Both the position numbers and the translations under genes were made by a program. Under the pieces are notes generated by a model. That model made no database searches and was not told the DNA's origin. It saw only the letters and a list, made by a program, of their open reading frames with translations. A stretch of 64,000 nt of DNA from Oceanicola granulosus HTCC2516 (GTDB lineage: Bacteria; Pseudomonadota; Alphaproteobacteria; Rhodobacterales; Rhodobacteraceae), in NCBI RefSeq assembly GCF_000153305.1, contig NZ_CH724107.1, positions 74,871 through 138,870 on the forward strand. Reading direction: 5' to 3'. Below are positions 1 through 10,397 of the stretch, one piece after another. Position 1 is the stretch's first letter. The number at the start of each line of letters is the position of its first letter.

Positions 1-583
1 CCACAAGCAAAACGGCGACGGCGGAAAAGCGCGGGGTGGCGCTCGCGAGAGCGGAACCACCCCGCTTCGAGAAAGGGACGTGGATCGCGCGGAGCGACAG
101 GCCCCGTGCGACGGCTTCAGCCTGCCAAAGCCCGACGCGCCCGCCTAGCCCGTGTGACAGGGTGCAACGGACATGGGCTGAAATCTGCCGGCTGGCGCGG
201 TGAAGCGGCAAATCCCCGCGCAGGGGGGCGGGCGGCAGCAACGTCAGGTGGCGGAGCGGGCAGCCGGGCTGAAGCCCGGCCTACGCGGAGCTTCGGGCCG
301 TAGGCCGGGCTTCAGCCCGGCTGCCCGCTCCGCCACCTGACGTTGCTGCCGCCCGCCCCCCTGCGCGGGGATTTGCCGCTTCACCGCGCCAGCCGGCAGA
401 TTTCAGCCCATGTCCGTTGCACCCTGTCACACGGGCTAGGCGGGCGCGTCGGGCTTTGGCAGGCTGAAGCCGTCGCACGGGGCCTGTCGCTCCGCGCGAT
501 CCACGTCCCTTTCTCGAAGCGGGGTGGTTCCGCTCTCGCGAGCGCCACCCCGCGCTTTTCCGCCGTCGCCGTTTTGCTTGTGG
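1..583. repeat. Long near-perfect inverted repeat (fold-back) at the left window edge
   Basis: Bases 1-285 are the reverse complement of 299-583, leaving a spacer of only 13 bases (286-298). I checked the two ends and the centre base by base, and both arms encode the same 65-residue translation in mirrored positions. The outer end of the left arm falls exactly on base 1, so the palindrome may continue outside the window or mark a contig end. Next to the centre each arm carries a short palindrome (GCCGGGCTTCAGCCCGGC) that recurs after the mutase gene at 6738. No gene is supported inside. Confidence 0.9.
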
Positions 584-594
584 AAGAGGGTGAT

Positions 595-613
595 AGCTGC
601 ATGATAAGCAGCT
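595..613. promoter_or_regulatory. Small inverted repeat upstream of the lipoprotein gene
   Basis: AGCTGC (595-600) and GCAGCT (608-613) form a 6-bp inverted repeat with a 7-base spacer, about 30 bases before the lipoprotein start codon. It could be an operator or a 5'-UTR hairpin. No regulator can be assigned. Confidence 0.35.
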
Positions 614-645
614 GTGTAACCGAATCCACTGTACGGAGAACTACC

Positions 646-876
646 ATGAGCAAGCTGAAACTGTCCGCGCTCGGTCTCATCGCCGCCGTCGGCCTCACCG
701 CCTGCGAGAACAGCGGCTACCCGACCACCGACGCCGACCGTGCCGCCATCGGCGCCGCCGCCGCCGGCGGTGCCGCGCTGCTGACCGGTGCCGACAACCG
801 CGACGTGGCCGGTGCCGCGCTCGTGGGCGGCGCTGCCGGCGCCCTCTGCGACGATGCGGGCGTCTGCCGCCGCTAA
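646..876 (+). CDS. Small lipoprotein, glycine/alanine-rich
   Basis: A 76-residue protein with a lipoprotein signal peptide: basic start (MSKLKLS), hydrophobic core and a lipobox LTAC with the lipidated Cys near residue 20. The mature part is rich in Gly and Ala (GAAAAGGAALLTGA, then GAALVGGAAGALC), resembling short glycine-zipper surface lipoproteins, and ends with two Cys. The ATG at 646 follows a GGAG at about 635. A longer reading in the same frame would start inside the inverted repeat and is not credible. A terminator follows, so the gene is probably a single transcription unit. Function is unknown; outer-membrane association is inferred from the lipobox. Confidence 0.75.
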   Translation: MSKLKLSALGLIAAVGLTACENSGYPTTDADRAAIGAAAAGGAALLTGADNRDVAGAALVGGAAGALCDDAGVCRR

Positions 877-905
877 TCGGGGCACCCGTTAGCGAAGACA
901 TCAGA

Positions 906-940
906 GCCGCCGGGAGCCTTCGTGCTTCCGGCGGCTTTTT
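906..940 (+). terminator. Rho-independent terminator after the lipoprotein gene
   Basis: A 12-bp stem (906-917 with 924-935, one G-T wobble) and a 6-base loop are followed by TTTTT. It lies 30 bases after the lipoprotein stop and before pccA, separating the two units. Confidence 0.8.
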
Positions 941-992
941 CACGACAGGGGAGACGCGCGGCCGCCAGAGCCGCCGCACCACAGGGGGGACG

Positions 993-2993
<2,001 letters not shown>

Positions 2994-2996
2994 GGC

Positions 2997-3518
2997 TCAG
3001 TCGCCCTGGCGGCGGCGCTCCTCGACCTCCTGCTGGCGCAGCGGGGTCTTGTCGATCGAGCGGGTGATCTCGCGCACGTCCCAGGGCAGCGGCTTGCGCA
3101 GGTCGACCTCGCCGTCCTTGCCGAGCAGCGCCAGCATGAAGCCGCGCGGCCGCAGCCGCTGGCGCACCCCGCTCATGGCGGCCGGGTCGGTGTCGGCGAC
3201 GATCAGCACGTCGCGCTCCACGAGATCCTCGGGCCGGTCGGCGAGCAGCTCCATCTGGCGCTGGAAGCTCGGGTCGAACGGGCTGTCGGCGAAGACGACG
3301 ATGGGCCGGGCGCGCCAGATGAAGTCGTCGAGGTCGATCTCGGCGGCGTCGAAAACCGTGTCGGGCGCGGCGAGCCAGCGGTCGAGCGGGCTCATCTCCT
3401 CGGCCACGGCGTCGCTCGCCTGCAGGTCGGACGAGGCTGTCTGCTGCGCCCGGAGCGGGGCGGCGACGGGAGCGGCGAGGAGGGCGAGGCCAAGGATGGC
3501 GGGAAGCGAGGGTCTCAT
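2997..3518 (-). CDS. DUF4174-type secreted protein
   Basis: A 173-residue protein with an N-terminal signal peptide (hydrophobic stretch to about residue 24, cleavage near LRAQ). The mature domain, with an IWRARPIVVFADSP strand, a central DVLIVADTD and a late GFMLALLGKDGEVDLR, resembles the thioredoxin-like DUF4174 family common in Rhodobacterales. No CxxC motif is present, so ordinary thioredoxin chemistry is unlikely. It converges on pccA with a 3-base gap. The family is uncharacterised; periplasmic location is inferred from the signal peptide. Confidence 0.75.
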   Translation of the reverse strand: MRPSLPAILGLALLAAPVAAPLRAQQTASSDLQASDAVAEEMSPLDRWLAAPDTVFDAAEIDLDDFIWRARPIVVFADSPFDPSFQRQMELLADRPEDLVERDVLIVADTDPAAMSGVRQRLRPRGFMLALLGKDGEVDLRKPLPWDVREITRSIDKTPLRQQEVEERRRQGD

Positions 3519-3662
3519 GTCTCAAGATATAGTTGCCGAAGCCGCGGGGTGCGAACAACTTTACGTTTAAGGCGCTGGTGACAAAGCTGCGCGATATCTG
3601 CCGCGGGCCCGGGTCGGGGGGCGTCATGGGGGCGGCCGTCCGGGCGGAGTGGGGGCGCGCGC

Positions 3663-4625
3663 TTGGACGTCATCTTGCATATCGGGGCCCATCGCACGGG
3701 CACCACCACCTTCCAGAACTTCCTCGACCTCAACCGGTCGCACCTGCACGCCGCCGGGCTCGAGGCCTGGACGCCGCGCCGCACGAGCAACGGGCTGCTC
3801 GATACGCTCGTCGGCCGTCCCGGCGAGGGGATCGGCGGGCGGATGGGGCGCGCGGTCGCCCGCCGCGCGCAGGGGCGGCTGGAGGTGGAAGTCGCCCGGG
3901 TGGAGAAGGCGGGGCGGCGGCAGCTGCTGATCTCCGAGGAAAACATGATCGGCGCGGTGCGCAACAACCTGCGCGAGGTCGCGCTCTACCCCGCGCTCGA
4001 GGCCCGGCTGGCGCGCATTTCGCCGATCTTCGCGGAGCGGGTGTGCCGGATCGGCTTGTCGATCCGCTCGTATGACGGATACTGGTCGTCGGCGCTCGCC
4101 TTCGCGGTGGCGCGCGGGCACCGGGTGCCGGAGGTCGACGTGCTCGACCGCCTCGTCACCCAGCCCCGCCGCTGGCGCGATGTCGTGCGCGAGGTCGCCC
4201 GGGTGTTCCCGGAGGCCGACCTGCTGGTCTGGCCGTTCGAATCCGCCGTCGGTCGCCCCGACTGGCAGACCGAGCGGCTGACCCGCTCGCTGACCTGCTC
4301 GCCCCGCCTGCCGGGCGCGCGGGACTGGCGCCATCGCTCGCTGTTCGCGCGCGACCTGGCGCAGATCGCGCGGGCGCGCGGCGAGGGGCTGCCCGAGGGC
4401 GGCGGCGGCGAGGAAGGGCGCTGGATGCCGTTCGACGCCGACCAGCGCCGCACGTTGCAGGCGCTCTACGAGTCCGACCTCACCTGGCTGAGGGCGGGCG
4501 CGGACGGGCTGGCGCGGCTCGAGGACGGAACAACCGTCCCGGCCAACCGAGACGACCGGTGCGCCAGCGACCGGCCGATGACAGGAGGAGGTGACGGTGA
4601 CCGGAGACGACACGCGACGGGATGA
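3663..4625 (+). CDS. Sulfotransferase-like protein
   Basis: A 320-residue protein starting at TTG 3663. Its N-terminus, [19 protein letters not shown], matches the HIGxHKTGTTxxQ loop that binds the 5'-phosphosulfate of PAPS in sulfotransferase-fold proteins. The rest ([26 protein letters not shown]) follows the pattern of roseobacter proteins annotated as sulfotransferase-like. The C-terminus runs 29 bases into the mutase gene. The acceptor is unknown. The last 30 residues are low-complexity and polar and look unconstrained. The start is moderately certain, since no in-frame ATG precedes the P-loop. Confidence 0.7.
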   Translation: MDVILHIGAHRTGTTTFQNFLDLNRSHLHAAGLEAWTPRRTSNGLLDTLVGRPGEGIGGRMGRAVARRAQGRLEVEVARVEKAGRRQLLISEENMIGAVRNNLREVALYPALEARLARISPIFAERVCRIGLSIRSYDGYWSSALAFAVARGHRVPEVDVLDRLVTQPRRWRDVVREVARVFPEADLLVWPFESAVGRPDWQTERLTRSLTCSPRLPGARDWRHRSLFARDLAQIARARGEGLPEGGGGEEGRWMPFDADQRRTLQALYESDLTWLRAGADGLARLEDGTTVPANRDDRCASDRPMTGGGDGDRRRHATG

Positions 4626-6738
4626 ATGGCGCAGGCTGGCCGAGGCCGAGCTCCGCGGCCGCGACCCGGACGAGCTGACGTGGCACACGCTCGAGGGCAT
4701 CGACGTCCGCCCGCTCTATACCGAGGCCGACACCGCCGAGCTGCCCCACATGGGCACAGTCCCCGGCGCGCCCCCCTTCACCCGCGGCGTGCGCGCGACG
4801 ATGTACGCCAACCGGCCGTGGACGATCCGGCAGTACGCGGGCTTCTCCACCGCCGAGGAGAGCAACGCCTTCTACCGCCGCGCGCTCGAGGGTGGGCAGC
4901 AGGGGGTGTCCGTCGCGTTCGACCTCGCCACCCACCGCGGCTACGACAGCGACCATCCCCGCGTCGAGGGCGATGTGGGCAAGGCGGGCGTGGCGATCGA
5001 CAGCGTCGAGGACATGAAGATCCTGTTCGACGGCATCCCGCTCGACAAGATCAGCGTGTCGATGACGATGAACGGCGCGGTGATCCCGATCCTCGCCAGC
5101 TTCATCGTCGCCGGCGAGGAGCAGGGCCACGACCGCGCCGCCCTCTCGGGGACCATCCAGAACGACATCCTCAAGGAGTTCATGGTCCGCAACACCTACG
5201 TCTACCCGCCCGGGCCGAGCATGCGGATCGTGGCGGATATCATAGAATTTACAGCCGACTACATGCCGAAGTTCAACTCGGTCTCGATCTCGGGCTACCA
5301 CATGCAGGAGGCCGGGGCGAACCTCGTGCAGGAGCTCGCCTTCACCCTGGCCGACGGGCGCGAATACGTCCGCGCCGCCATCGCGCGCGGCATGGACGTG
5401 GACCGCTTCGCGCCCCGGCTCAGCTTCTTCTTCGCCATCGGGATGAACTTCTTCATGGAGGCCGCCAAGCTGCGCGCCGCCCGCCTGCTCTGGCACCGGA
5501 TCATGGAGGAGTTCGCGCCGAAGAACCCGAAGAGCTCCATGCTGCGCACCCACTGCCAGACGTCGGGCGTCTCGCTGCAGGAGCAGGACCCTTACAACAA
5601 CGTCGTGCGCACCGCCTACGAGGCGCTCTCGGCCGTGCTCGGCGGGACCCAGTCGCTGCACACCAACGCGCTCGACGAGGCCATCGCCCTGCCGACCGAC
5701 TTCTCCGCACGAATTGCGCGCAACACGCAGCTGATATTGCAGGAAGAAACCGGCATCACCCACGTCGCCGACCCGCTCGCCGGCAGCTACTATGTCGAGA
5801 GCCTGACGCACGAGCTCGCCGAGAAGGCCTGGGCGCTGATCGAGGAGGTCGAGGCGCTGGGCGGGATGACCGAGGCCGTCGCCTCGGGCATGCCCAAGAT
5901 GCGCATCGAGGAGACGGCGGCGCGGCGGCAGGCGCTGATCGACCGGGGCGAGGACGTGATCGTCGGGGTCAACAAGTACCGCAAGGCCAAGGAAGACCCG
6001 ATCGACATCCTCGAGATCGACAACGCCCGCGTGCGCGCTGGCCAGATCGAGCGGCTCGAGCGGGTCCGCGCCGGCCGCGACCAGTCCGCCTGCGATGCCG
6101 CGCTCGCCGAGCTGACCCGCCGCGCCGGCGAGGGCGGCAACCTGCTCGAGGCGGCGGTCGAGGCCGCGCGTGCCCGCGCCACGGTGGGCGAGATCAGCGC
6201 GGCGATGGAGCAGGTCTTCGGACGGCACAGGGCGGAGGTGAAGACATTGGCAGGCGTCTACGGCTCGGCCTACGAGGGCGACGAGGGCTTCGCCGCGATC
6301 CAGCGCGCGGTGGAGGCGTTCGCCGAGGAGGAGGGGCGGCGGCCCCGGATGCTCGTCGTCAAGTTGGGCCAGGACGGCCACGACCGCGGCGCGAAGGTCA
6401 TCGCCACCGCCTTCGCCGATATCGGCTTCGACGTCGACGTCGGCCCGCTCTTCCAGACCCCGGAGGAAGCCGCGCAGGACGCGCTCGACAACGACGTCCA
6501 CGTCGTCGGCATCTCCTCGCAGGCCGCCGGCCACAAGACCCTCGCGCCCAAGCTCGTGGCGGCGCTGCGGGCGCAGGGGGCGGACGACATCCTCGTCGTC
6601 TGCGGCGGCGTCATCCCGAGCCAGGACTACGCCTTCCTCGAGCAGGCCGGGGTGAAGGCGATCTTCGGCCCCGGCACCAACATCCCCGCCGCCGCGCAGG
6701 ATATCCTGCGCCTGATCCGCGAGGCGCGCACCCCGTAG
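4597..6738 (+). CDS. scpA: Methylmalonyl-CoA mutase (adenosylcobalamin-dependent)
   Basis: About 713 residues; it interconverts (R)-methylmalonyl-CoA and succinyl-CoA. The large N-terminal substrate domain has [22 protein letters not shown] and [14 protein letters not shown] (given here as landmarks). The C-terminal B12 domain carries DGHDRG with the cobalt-ligating His at about residue 595, then GISSQAAGH and CGGVIP. Both functions sit on one chain, as in single-subunit bacterial enzymes. AGGAGG at 4583-4588 is 8 bases before GTG 4597 and only 2 before the in-frame GTG 4591, so 4597 is preferred. With pccA it forms the propionyl-CoA to succinyl-CoA route. Confidence 0.93.
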   Translation: MTGDDTRRDEWRRLAEAELRGRDPDELTWHTLEGIDVRPLYTEADTAELPHMGTVPGAPPFTRGVRATMYANRPWTIRQYAGFSTAEESNAFYRRALEGGQQGVSVAFDLATHRGYDSDHPRVEGDVGKAGVAIDSVEDMKILFDGIPLDKISVSMTMNGAVIPILASFIVAGEEQGHDRAALSGTIQNDILKEFMVRNTYVYPPGPSMRIVADIIEFTADYMPKFNSVSISGYHMQEAGANLVQELAFTLADGREYVRAAIARGMDVDRFAPRLSFFFAIGMNFFMEAAKLRAARLLWHRIMEEFAPKNPKSSMLRTHCQTSGVSLQEQDPYNNVVRTAYEALSAVLGGTQSLHTNALDEAIALPTDFSARIARNTQLILQEETGITHVADPLAGSYYVESLTHELAEKAWALIEEVEALGGMTEAVASGMPKMRIEETAARRQALIDRGEDVIVGVNKYRKAKEDPIDILEIDNARVRAGQIERLERVRAGRDQSACDAALAELTRRAGEGGNLLEAAVEAARARATVGEISAAMEQVFGRHRAEVKTLAGVYGSAYEGDEGFAAIQRAVEAFAEEEGRRPRMLVVKLGQDGHDRGAKVIATAFADIGFDVDVGPLFQTPEEAAQDALDNDVHVVGISSQAAGHKTLAPKLVAALRAQGADDILVVCGGVIPSQDYAFLEQAGVKAIFGPGTNIPAAAQDILRLIREARTP

Positions 6739-6757
6739 GCCGGGCTTCAGCCCGGCA
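6737..6757. repeat. REP-like palindrome after the mutase gene
   Basis: The palindrome GCCGGGCTTCAGCCCGGC directly abuts the mutase stop codon. The same element, with its flanking TAG, occurs in both arms of the inverted repeat at 264-320. It may act as a 3' mRNA stabiliser or weak terminator. Three copies in one window suggest a dispersed repeat family in this genome. Confidence 0.6.
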
Positions 6758-6841
6758 CTCGCCGGCCCGCCCGCATTCTCGGCTCGACACCCGCCGCCTC
6801 TGGAGTAGGGTGCCGCCAAGACACCAATCTGGAGGACGATC

Positions 6842-7327
6842 GTGGCTCAAGTCAGCATGAGTGTGAACGGACAGCCCGCCGAGGGCGAGGTCGAGGGCCG
6901 GACGCTGCTCGTCGATTTCCTGCGCAACTCGCTCGAACTCACCGGCACCCATGTCGGGTGCGACACGTCGCAATGCGGGGCCTGCGTGGTGCACGTGAAC
7001 GGGGCGGCGGTGAAGGCCTGCACCATGTTCGCGCTCGAGGCGGAGGGCGCCGAGGTGACCACCATCGAGGGCATCGCCGCGCCCGACGGCACGCTCTCGG
7101 CGGTGCAGCAGGCGTTCCAGGAGCATCACGGCCTGCAATGCGGCTTCTGCACGCCGGGCATGGTGATGTCGGCGACCGCGCTGCTGAAGGACAACCCGCG
7201 CCCCACCGAGGCCGAGATCCGCGAGTACCTGCAGGGCAACATCTGCCGCTGCACGGGCTACCACAACATCGTCAAGGCCGTCATGGCCGCGTCCGGCCAG
7301 GACGTCGGCGCCATCGCGGCCGAGTAG
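6842..7327 (+). CDS. (2Fe-2S) small subunit of a xanthine-oxidase/CO-dehydrogenase family enzyme (CoxS-like)
   Basis: A 161-residue iron-sulfur subunit that passes electrons between the molybdenum and FAD subunits of molybdenum hydroxylases. The plant-type [2Fe-2S] cluster ligands are C40, C45, C48 and C60; the second cluster ligands are C100, C103, C135 and C137 (CGFCTPGM and CRCTGYH). Full family length. The start is GTG 6842, preceded by GGAGG at about 6831. The FAD subunit follows 43 bases later. No catalytic molybdopterin subunit (CoxL) is anywhere in the window, so the substrate cannot be assigned. Confidence 0.9.
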   Translation: MAQVSMSVNGQPAEGEVEGRTLLVDFLRNSLELTGTHVGCDTSQCGACVVHVNGAAVKACTMFALEAEGAEVTTIEGIAAPDGTLSAVQQAFQEHHGLQCGFCTPGMVMSATALLKDNPRPTEAEIREYLQGNICRCTGYHNIVKAVMAASGQDVGAIAAE

Positions 7328-7370
7328 GCGCGGCGGGCCCACCCCCGGCGGCGCCGCGTAGGAGACAGAC

Positions 7371-8162
7371 ATGTACGCATTCGAGATCGAGAAACCGACC
7401 ACCCTCGCCGACGCGCTGGCGGCGCTGAAGGAGGAGGACGCGCAGGCGCTTGCCGGCGGGCAGACGCTGATCCCGTCGCTCAAGGCGCGGCTGGCGATGC
7501 CCTCCAAGCTCGTCAGCCTGGCCGGCATCGAGGAGATCAAGGGCATCTGCACCGCCGACGACGGCCGGCTCTGCATCGGCGGCGGCACCACCCACGGCGC
7601 GATCGCCCGCGAGGCGGCCGATCGCTTCCCCGGCCTCGCCGGGCTGGCGGCGAAGATCGGCGATCCCGCCGTGCGCAACCGCGGCACCATCGGCGGCAGC
7701 CTCGCCAACAACGACCCCTCCGCCTGCTACCCCTCGGCGGCGCTGGCCTGCGGTGCGACCATCGTCACCGACCGCCGCGAGATCGCGGCGGGGGAGTTCT
7801 TCCTCGGCCTGTTCGAGACGGCGCTCGAGGAGGGGGAGCTGATCACCGAGGTGCGCTTCGAGGTGCCCGAGGCGTCGAACTACCAGAAGTTCGAGCAGCC
7901 CGCGTCGCGCTTCCCGCTCGTCGGCGTCTTCGTCGCCAGGTACGCGGACCGGGGCGGCGTCGGCGTGACGGGGGCGTCGGAGGGGGGCGTGTTCCGCTGG
8001 AACGAGGCCGAGGAGGCGCTGGCGTCGAACTGGTCGGCGGATGCGCTCGAGGGCCTCTCGGTGCCCGCCGACGGCATGATCGAGGACCTGCACGGCACGC
8101 CGGAGTACCGCGCGCACCTCGTCAAGGTGATGACGCAACGGGCCGTCGCCGCCGCCGGCTGA
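7371..8162 (+). CDS. FAD-binding medium subunit of a molybdenum hydroxylase (CoxM-like)
   Basis: A 263-residue subunit of the FAD_binding_5 type. The FAD signatures are AGGQT (28-32) and TIGGS (106-110), followed by [10 protein letters not shown]. The C-terminal CO_deh_flav_C part is present ([21 protein letters not shown] region) but short. It lies just after the iron-sulfur subunit and is probably co-transcribed. It would accept electrons from the Fe-S subunit and reduce a cytosolic acceptor. The order S-M without L is unusual; the catalytic subunit must be encoded elsewhere or be lost. Confidence 0.88.
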   Translation: MYAFEIEKPTTLADALAALKEEDAQALAGGQTLIPSLKARLAMPSKLVSLAGIEEIKGICTADDGRLCIGGGTTHGAIAREAADRFPGLAGLAAKIGDPAVRNRGTIGGSLANNDPSACYPSAALACGATIVTDRREIAAGEFFLGLFETALEEGELITEVRFEVPEASNYQKFEQPASRFPLVGVFVARYADRGGVGVTGASEGGVFRWNEAEEALASNWSADALEGLSVPADGMIEDLHGTPEYRAHLVKVMTQRAVAAAG

Positions 8163-8177
8163 TCGCGGCGCACAGGG

Positions 8178-8197
8178 CCGGGCGGATTGCCGCCCGG
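8178..8197 (+). terminator. GC-rich stem-loop after the CoxM-like gene
   Basis: CCGGGCGG (8178-8185) pairs with CCGCCCGG (8190-8197) around an ATTG loop, 15 bases after the stop codon. There is no T-tract, so it is either a Rho-assisted terminator or a 3'-end stabiliser. Confidence 0.5.
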
Positions 8198-8290
8198 TCA
8201 TCCGCCGCCGGTGGAACGCGGCGGCGGAGGCGGCGTTTCCATGGCAAACTGGCGCCCGCCCTGCGGGTGCGTTTCCATGAGGAAAACCAC

Positions 8291-10318
8291 ATGAGCCGCT
8301 ATCGTTCCACGACCGCCATGGTCCTCTCCCTCGCGCTCGCCACGGGCCCGGTCCCGGCCTTCGCGCAGGACGAGGCCGAGACGTCCGACCTGCCGCTGTG
8401 CGACGGCATGACCTTCCCCTGCGTCGACCTCGAAGGCGAGGTGATCGAGACCCTTCCCGAGTTCGAGGCCGCCACCGACGCGGCCGCCGGGGCCGACAGC
8501 GAGATGGCTGTCGAGGCCGAAGACGGCGAGTTTCCCGCCGAGGGCGAAGCCGAGATGTCCGCCGAGGGCGAGGCCGAGGCCGAGCCTTCCGCCGACGCCG
8601 TCACCGAGGAGGTGGACGACGCACCTGCGCCGGAGACGGACGGAGAGGCCGACGTGACCGTCGAGGCCGAGGACGCGCCTGCACCGGAGGCGACCGAGAA
8701 TGTCGAGGTCACCGGGGAAGCCGGGGCCGAGGGTGAGGCCGAGGTGATGGAGCAGGTGGACGACGCGCCCGCCCCGGAGACGGATGGTGAATCCGAGATG
8801 GCCGAAGCGCCCGAAGCCGGGGCGGAGGTGACGGAGGAGGCCGGCGAGGCCTCTCCGGAAACCGACGCGGTGCCCGAGGCTGAGGCCGCGACCGAGACTG
8901 AGGCCGCGACCGAAGCCGAAGTCGAGGCCGAGGAAGGCCCGATCGGCGAGGCGACCGATGCCGACAGCGACACGCCGCCCGAGGGCGACGCGGAAGCCGA
9001 CATCGGCGCCGACACCACCGCCGAGAGCGAGACCCCGCCCGAGCCCGAGGCAGACGCTGCCGCCGAGACCGGTGAAGGGCCGAGCGCCGAAGACCTGGCA
9101 GAAGAGCTGTCCGTCGACGACGCCGCGGCGCCCGAGACCGACGGGGAGAGCGAAGCAGAGGCCGAGGTGACCGCGCCGGAAACGGAGGCCGAGGCCGAGA
9201 CCGGAGCCGAGGTGACCGACACTGGGGCTGAAGCCGAGACCGACAGCTCCACCGAAGCCACCGGCGAAGCGCCGGCCGAGACCTCCGAGGAGGAGGCCGC
9301 CGAAGCCAGCGCACCGATCGAGGCGCTCGCGGCGTCCGAGAGCGCGGAATCCGGCGAGGAGGTCGTCACCGAGGAAGTCACCGAGGAGACCGTCCGTTCG
9401 TCCGACGAGGACTTCGAGACCACCGCCTCGGGTGACGGCGACGACGAGGGCCTGAGCAACTTCGAGCGTTTCCTGCTGCTCGGCCTCGGCGCCGTGGCCG
9501 TGGGCTCGGTGCTCGACGATGGCGGCGAGGTCGTCTCCAACACCGGCGACCGTGTGGTGATCGAGCGCGACGGCCGGCTCTACGTGCTCAAGGACGACGA
9601 CGTCCTGCTGCGCCAGCCGGGCGCCGAGGTGCAGACCGTCAGCTTCGCCGACGGCTCGACCCGCACCATCGTCACCCGTGACGACGGCAGCCAGGTCGTC
9701 ACCATCCGCGCCGCCGACGGCACCGTGGTGCGCCGCGAGCGGATCATGCCCGACGGCACCCGCGTGATCCTGTTCGACGACACCACCGACGTCGCCCCCG
9801 TCGACGTGACGGCGCTGCCCGACGCCCCGCAGCCGCGGGATGTGTCGCTGTCGGACGAGGAGGCGCTCCTCGCCGCGCTTGCCGCCAGCAACGCCAGCTA
9901 CGATCGGACCTTCTCGCTGCGCCAGATCCGCCAGATCAAGGAAGTGCGCGCGCTGGCGCCGGAGATCGCGCTCGAGGAGATCAACTTCGAGACCGCCTCC
10001 GCCGCGATCCGTCCCGAGGAGGCCGAGGAGCTGGCAGCGCTCGGCCAGGCGATCACCGCGATCATCCGTGAGAACCCGCGCGCGGTGTTCCTGATCGAGG
10101 GCCACACCGACGCCGTCGGCAACGCGAGCTACAACCTCGCGCTCTCCGACCGGCGCGCGGAATCGGTGGCGCTGGCGCTGACGGAGTACTTCGGCGTGCC
10201 GCCGGAGAACCTCGTGACGCAGGGCTACGGCGAGAGCCAGCTGCTCGTGCCGACCGCCGAGGCCGAACGTGCCAACCGCCGCGCCGCGGTGCGCAACATC
10301 ACCGGCCTGCTCGGCTGA
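8291..10318 (+). CDS. OmpA-family protein with a very long acidic linker
   Basis: 675 residues. The signal peptide ends near PAFAQ (about residue 26). Residues 27 to about 385 are a low-complexity acidic region of Glu, Ala, Thr, Asp and Pro, with three copies of a DDAPAPETDGE-like unit (about 109-119, 157-167, 276-286). A hydrophobic segment (FLLLGLGAVAVGSV) and a charged beta-rich part with short repeats follow. The C-terminal OmpA peptidoglycan-binding domain (about 565-675) has EGHTDAVG, NLALSDRRAESV and ANRRAAVR. ATG 8291 follows GAGG; an upstream in-frame GTG at 8267 would spoil the signal peptide. It probably anchors envelope to peptidoglycan. Confidence 0.85.
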   Translation: MSRYRSTTAMVLSLALATGPVPAFAQDEAETSDLPLCDGMTFPCVDLEGEVIETLPEFEAATDAAAGADSEMAVEAEDGEFPAEGEAEMSAEGEAEAEPSADAVTEEVDDAPAPETDGEADVTVEAEDAPAPEATENVEVTGEAGAEGEAEVMEQVDDAPAPETDGESEMAEAPEAGAEVTEEAGEASPETDAVPEAEAATETEAATEAEVEAEEGPIGEATDADSDTPPEGDAEADIGADTTAESETPPEPEADAAAETGEGPSAEDLAEELSVDDAAAPETDGESEAEAEVTAPETEAEAETGAEVTDTGAEAETDSSTEATGEAPAETSEEEAAEASAPIEALAASESAESGEEVVTEEVTEETVRSSDEDFETTASGDGDDEGLSNFERFLLLGLGAVAVGSVLDDGGEVVSNTGDRVVIERDGRLYVLKDDDVLLRQPGAEVQTVSFADGSTRTIVTRDDGSQVVTIRAADGTVVRRERIMPDGTRVILFDDTTDVAPVDVTALPDAPQPRDVSLSDEEALLAALAASNASYDRTFSLRQIRQIKEVRALAPEIALEEINFETASAAIRPEEAEELAALGQAITAIIRENPRAVFLIEGHTDAVGNASYNLALSDRRAESVALALTEYFGVPPENLVTQGYGESQLLVPTAEAERANRRAAVRNITGLLG

Positions 10319-10341
10319 CGCGAGCGCAGAGACCTGATGAA

Positions 10342-10369
10342 GAAGCCGGCCCCCGTGGCCGGCTTCTTT
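10342..10369 (+). terminator. Rho-independent terminator after the OmpA gene
   Basis: GAAGCCGGCC (10342-10351) pairs with GGCCGGCTTC (10357-10366) around a 5-base loop, followed by TTT. It sits between the OmpA stop and the oppositely oriented methyltransferase. Confidence 0.8.
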
Positions 10370-10397
10370 CGTTCGTGCGCCGAGGTGGCGCTCCGCG

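Noticed and set aside
106-478. Two identical 65-codon frames in mirrored orientation
   Set aside because: They are the same sequence in the two arms of the inverted repeat; Arg/Gly/Ala-rich, no ribosome site, no family resemblance.
8291-9400. Tandem-repeat or CRISPR-like array in the OmpA linker
   Set aside because: The repetition is at protein level, in frame and irregular, with no uniform repeat-spacer pattern.
8198-10105. A 635-codon minus-strand frame, Gly/Leu/Arg-rich and repetitive
   Set aside because: It mirrors the acidic repeats of the OmpA gene; the repeats come from the sense strand and no ribosome site or family motif supports it.
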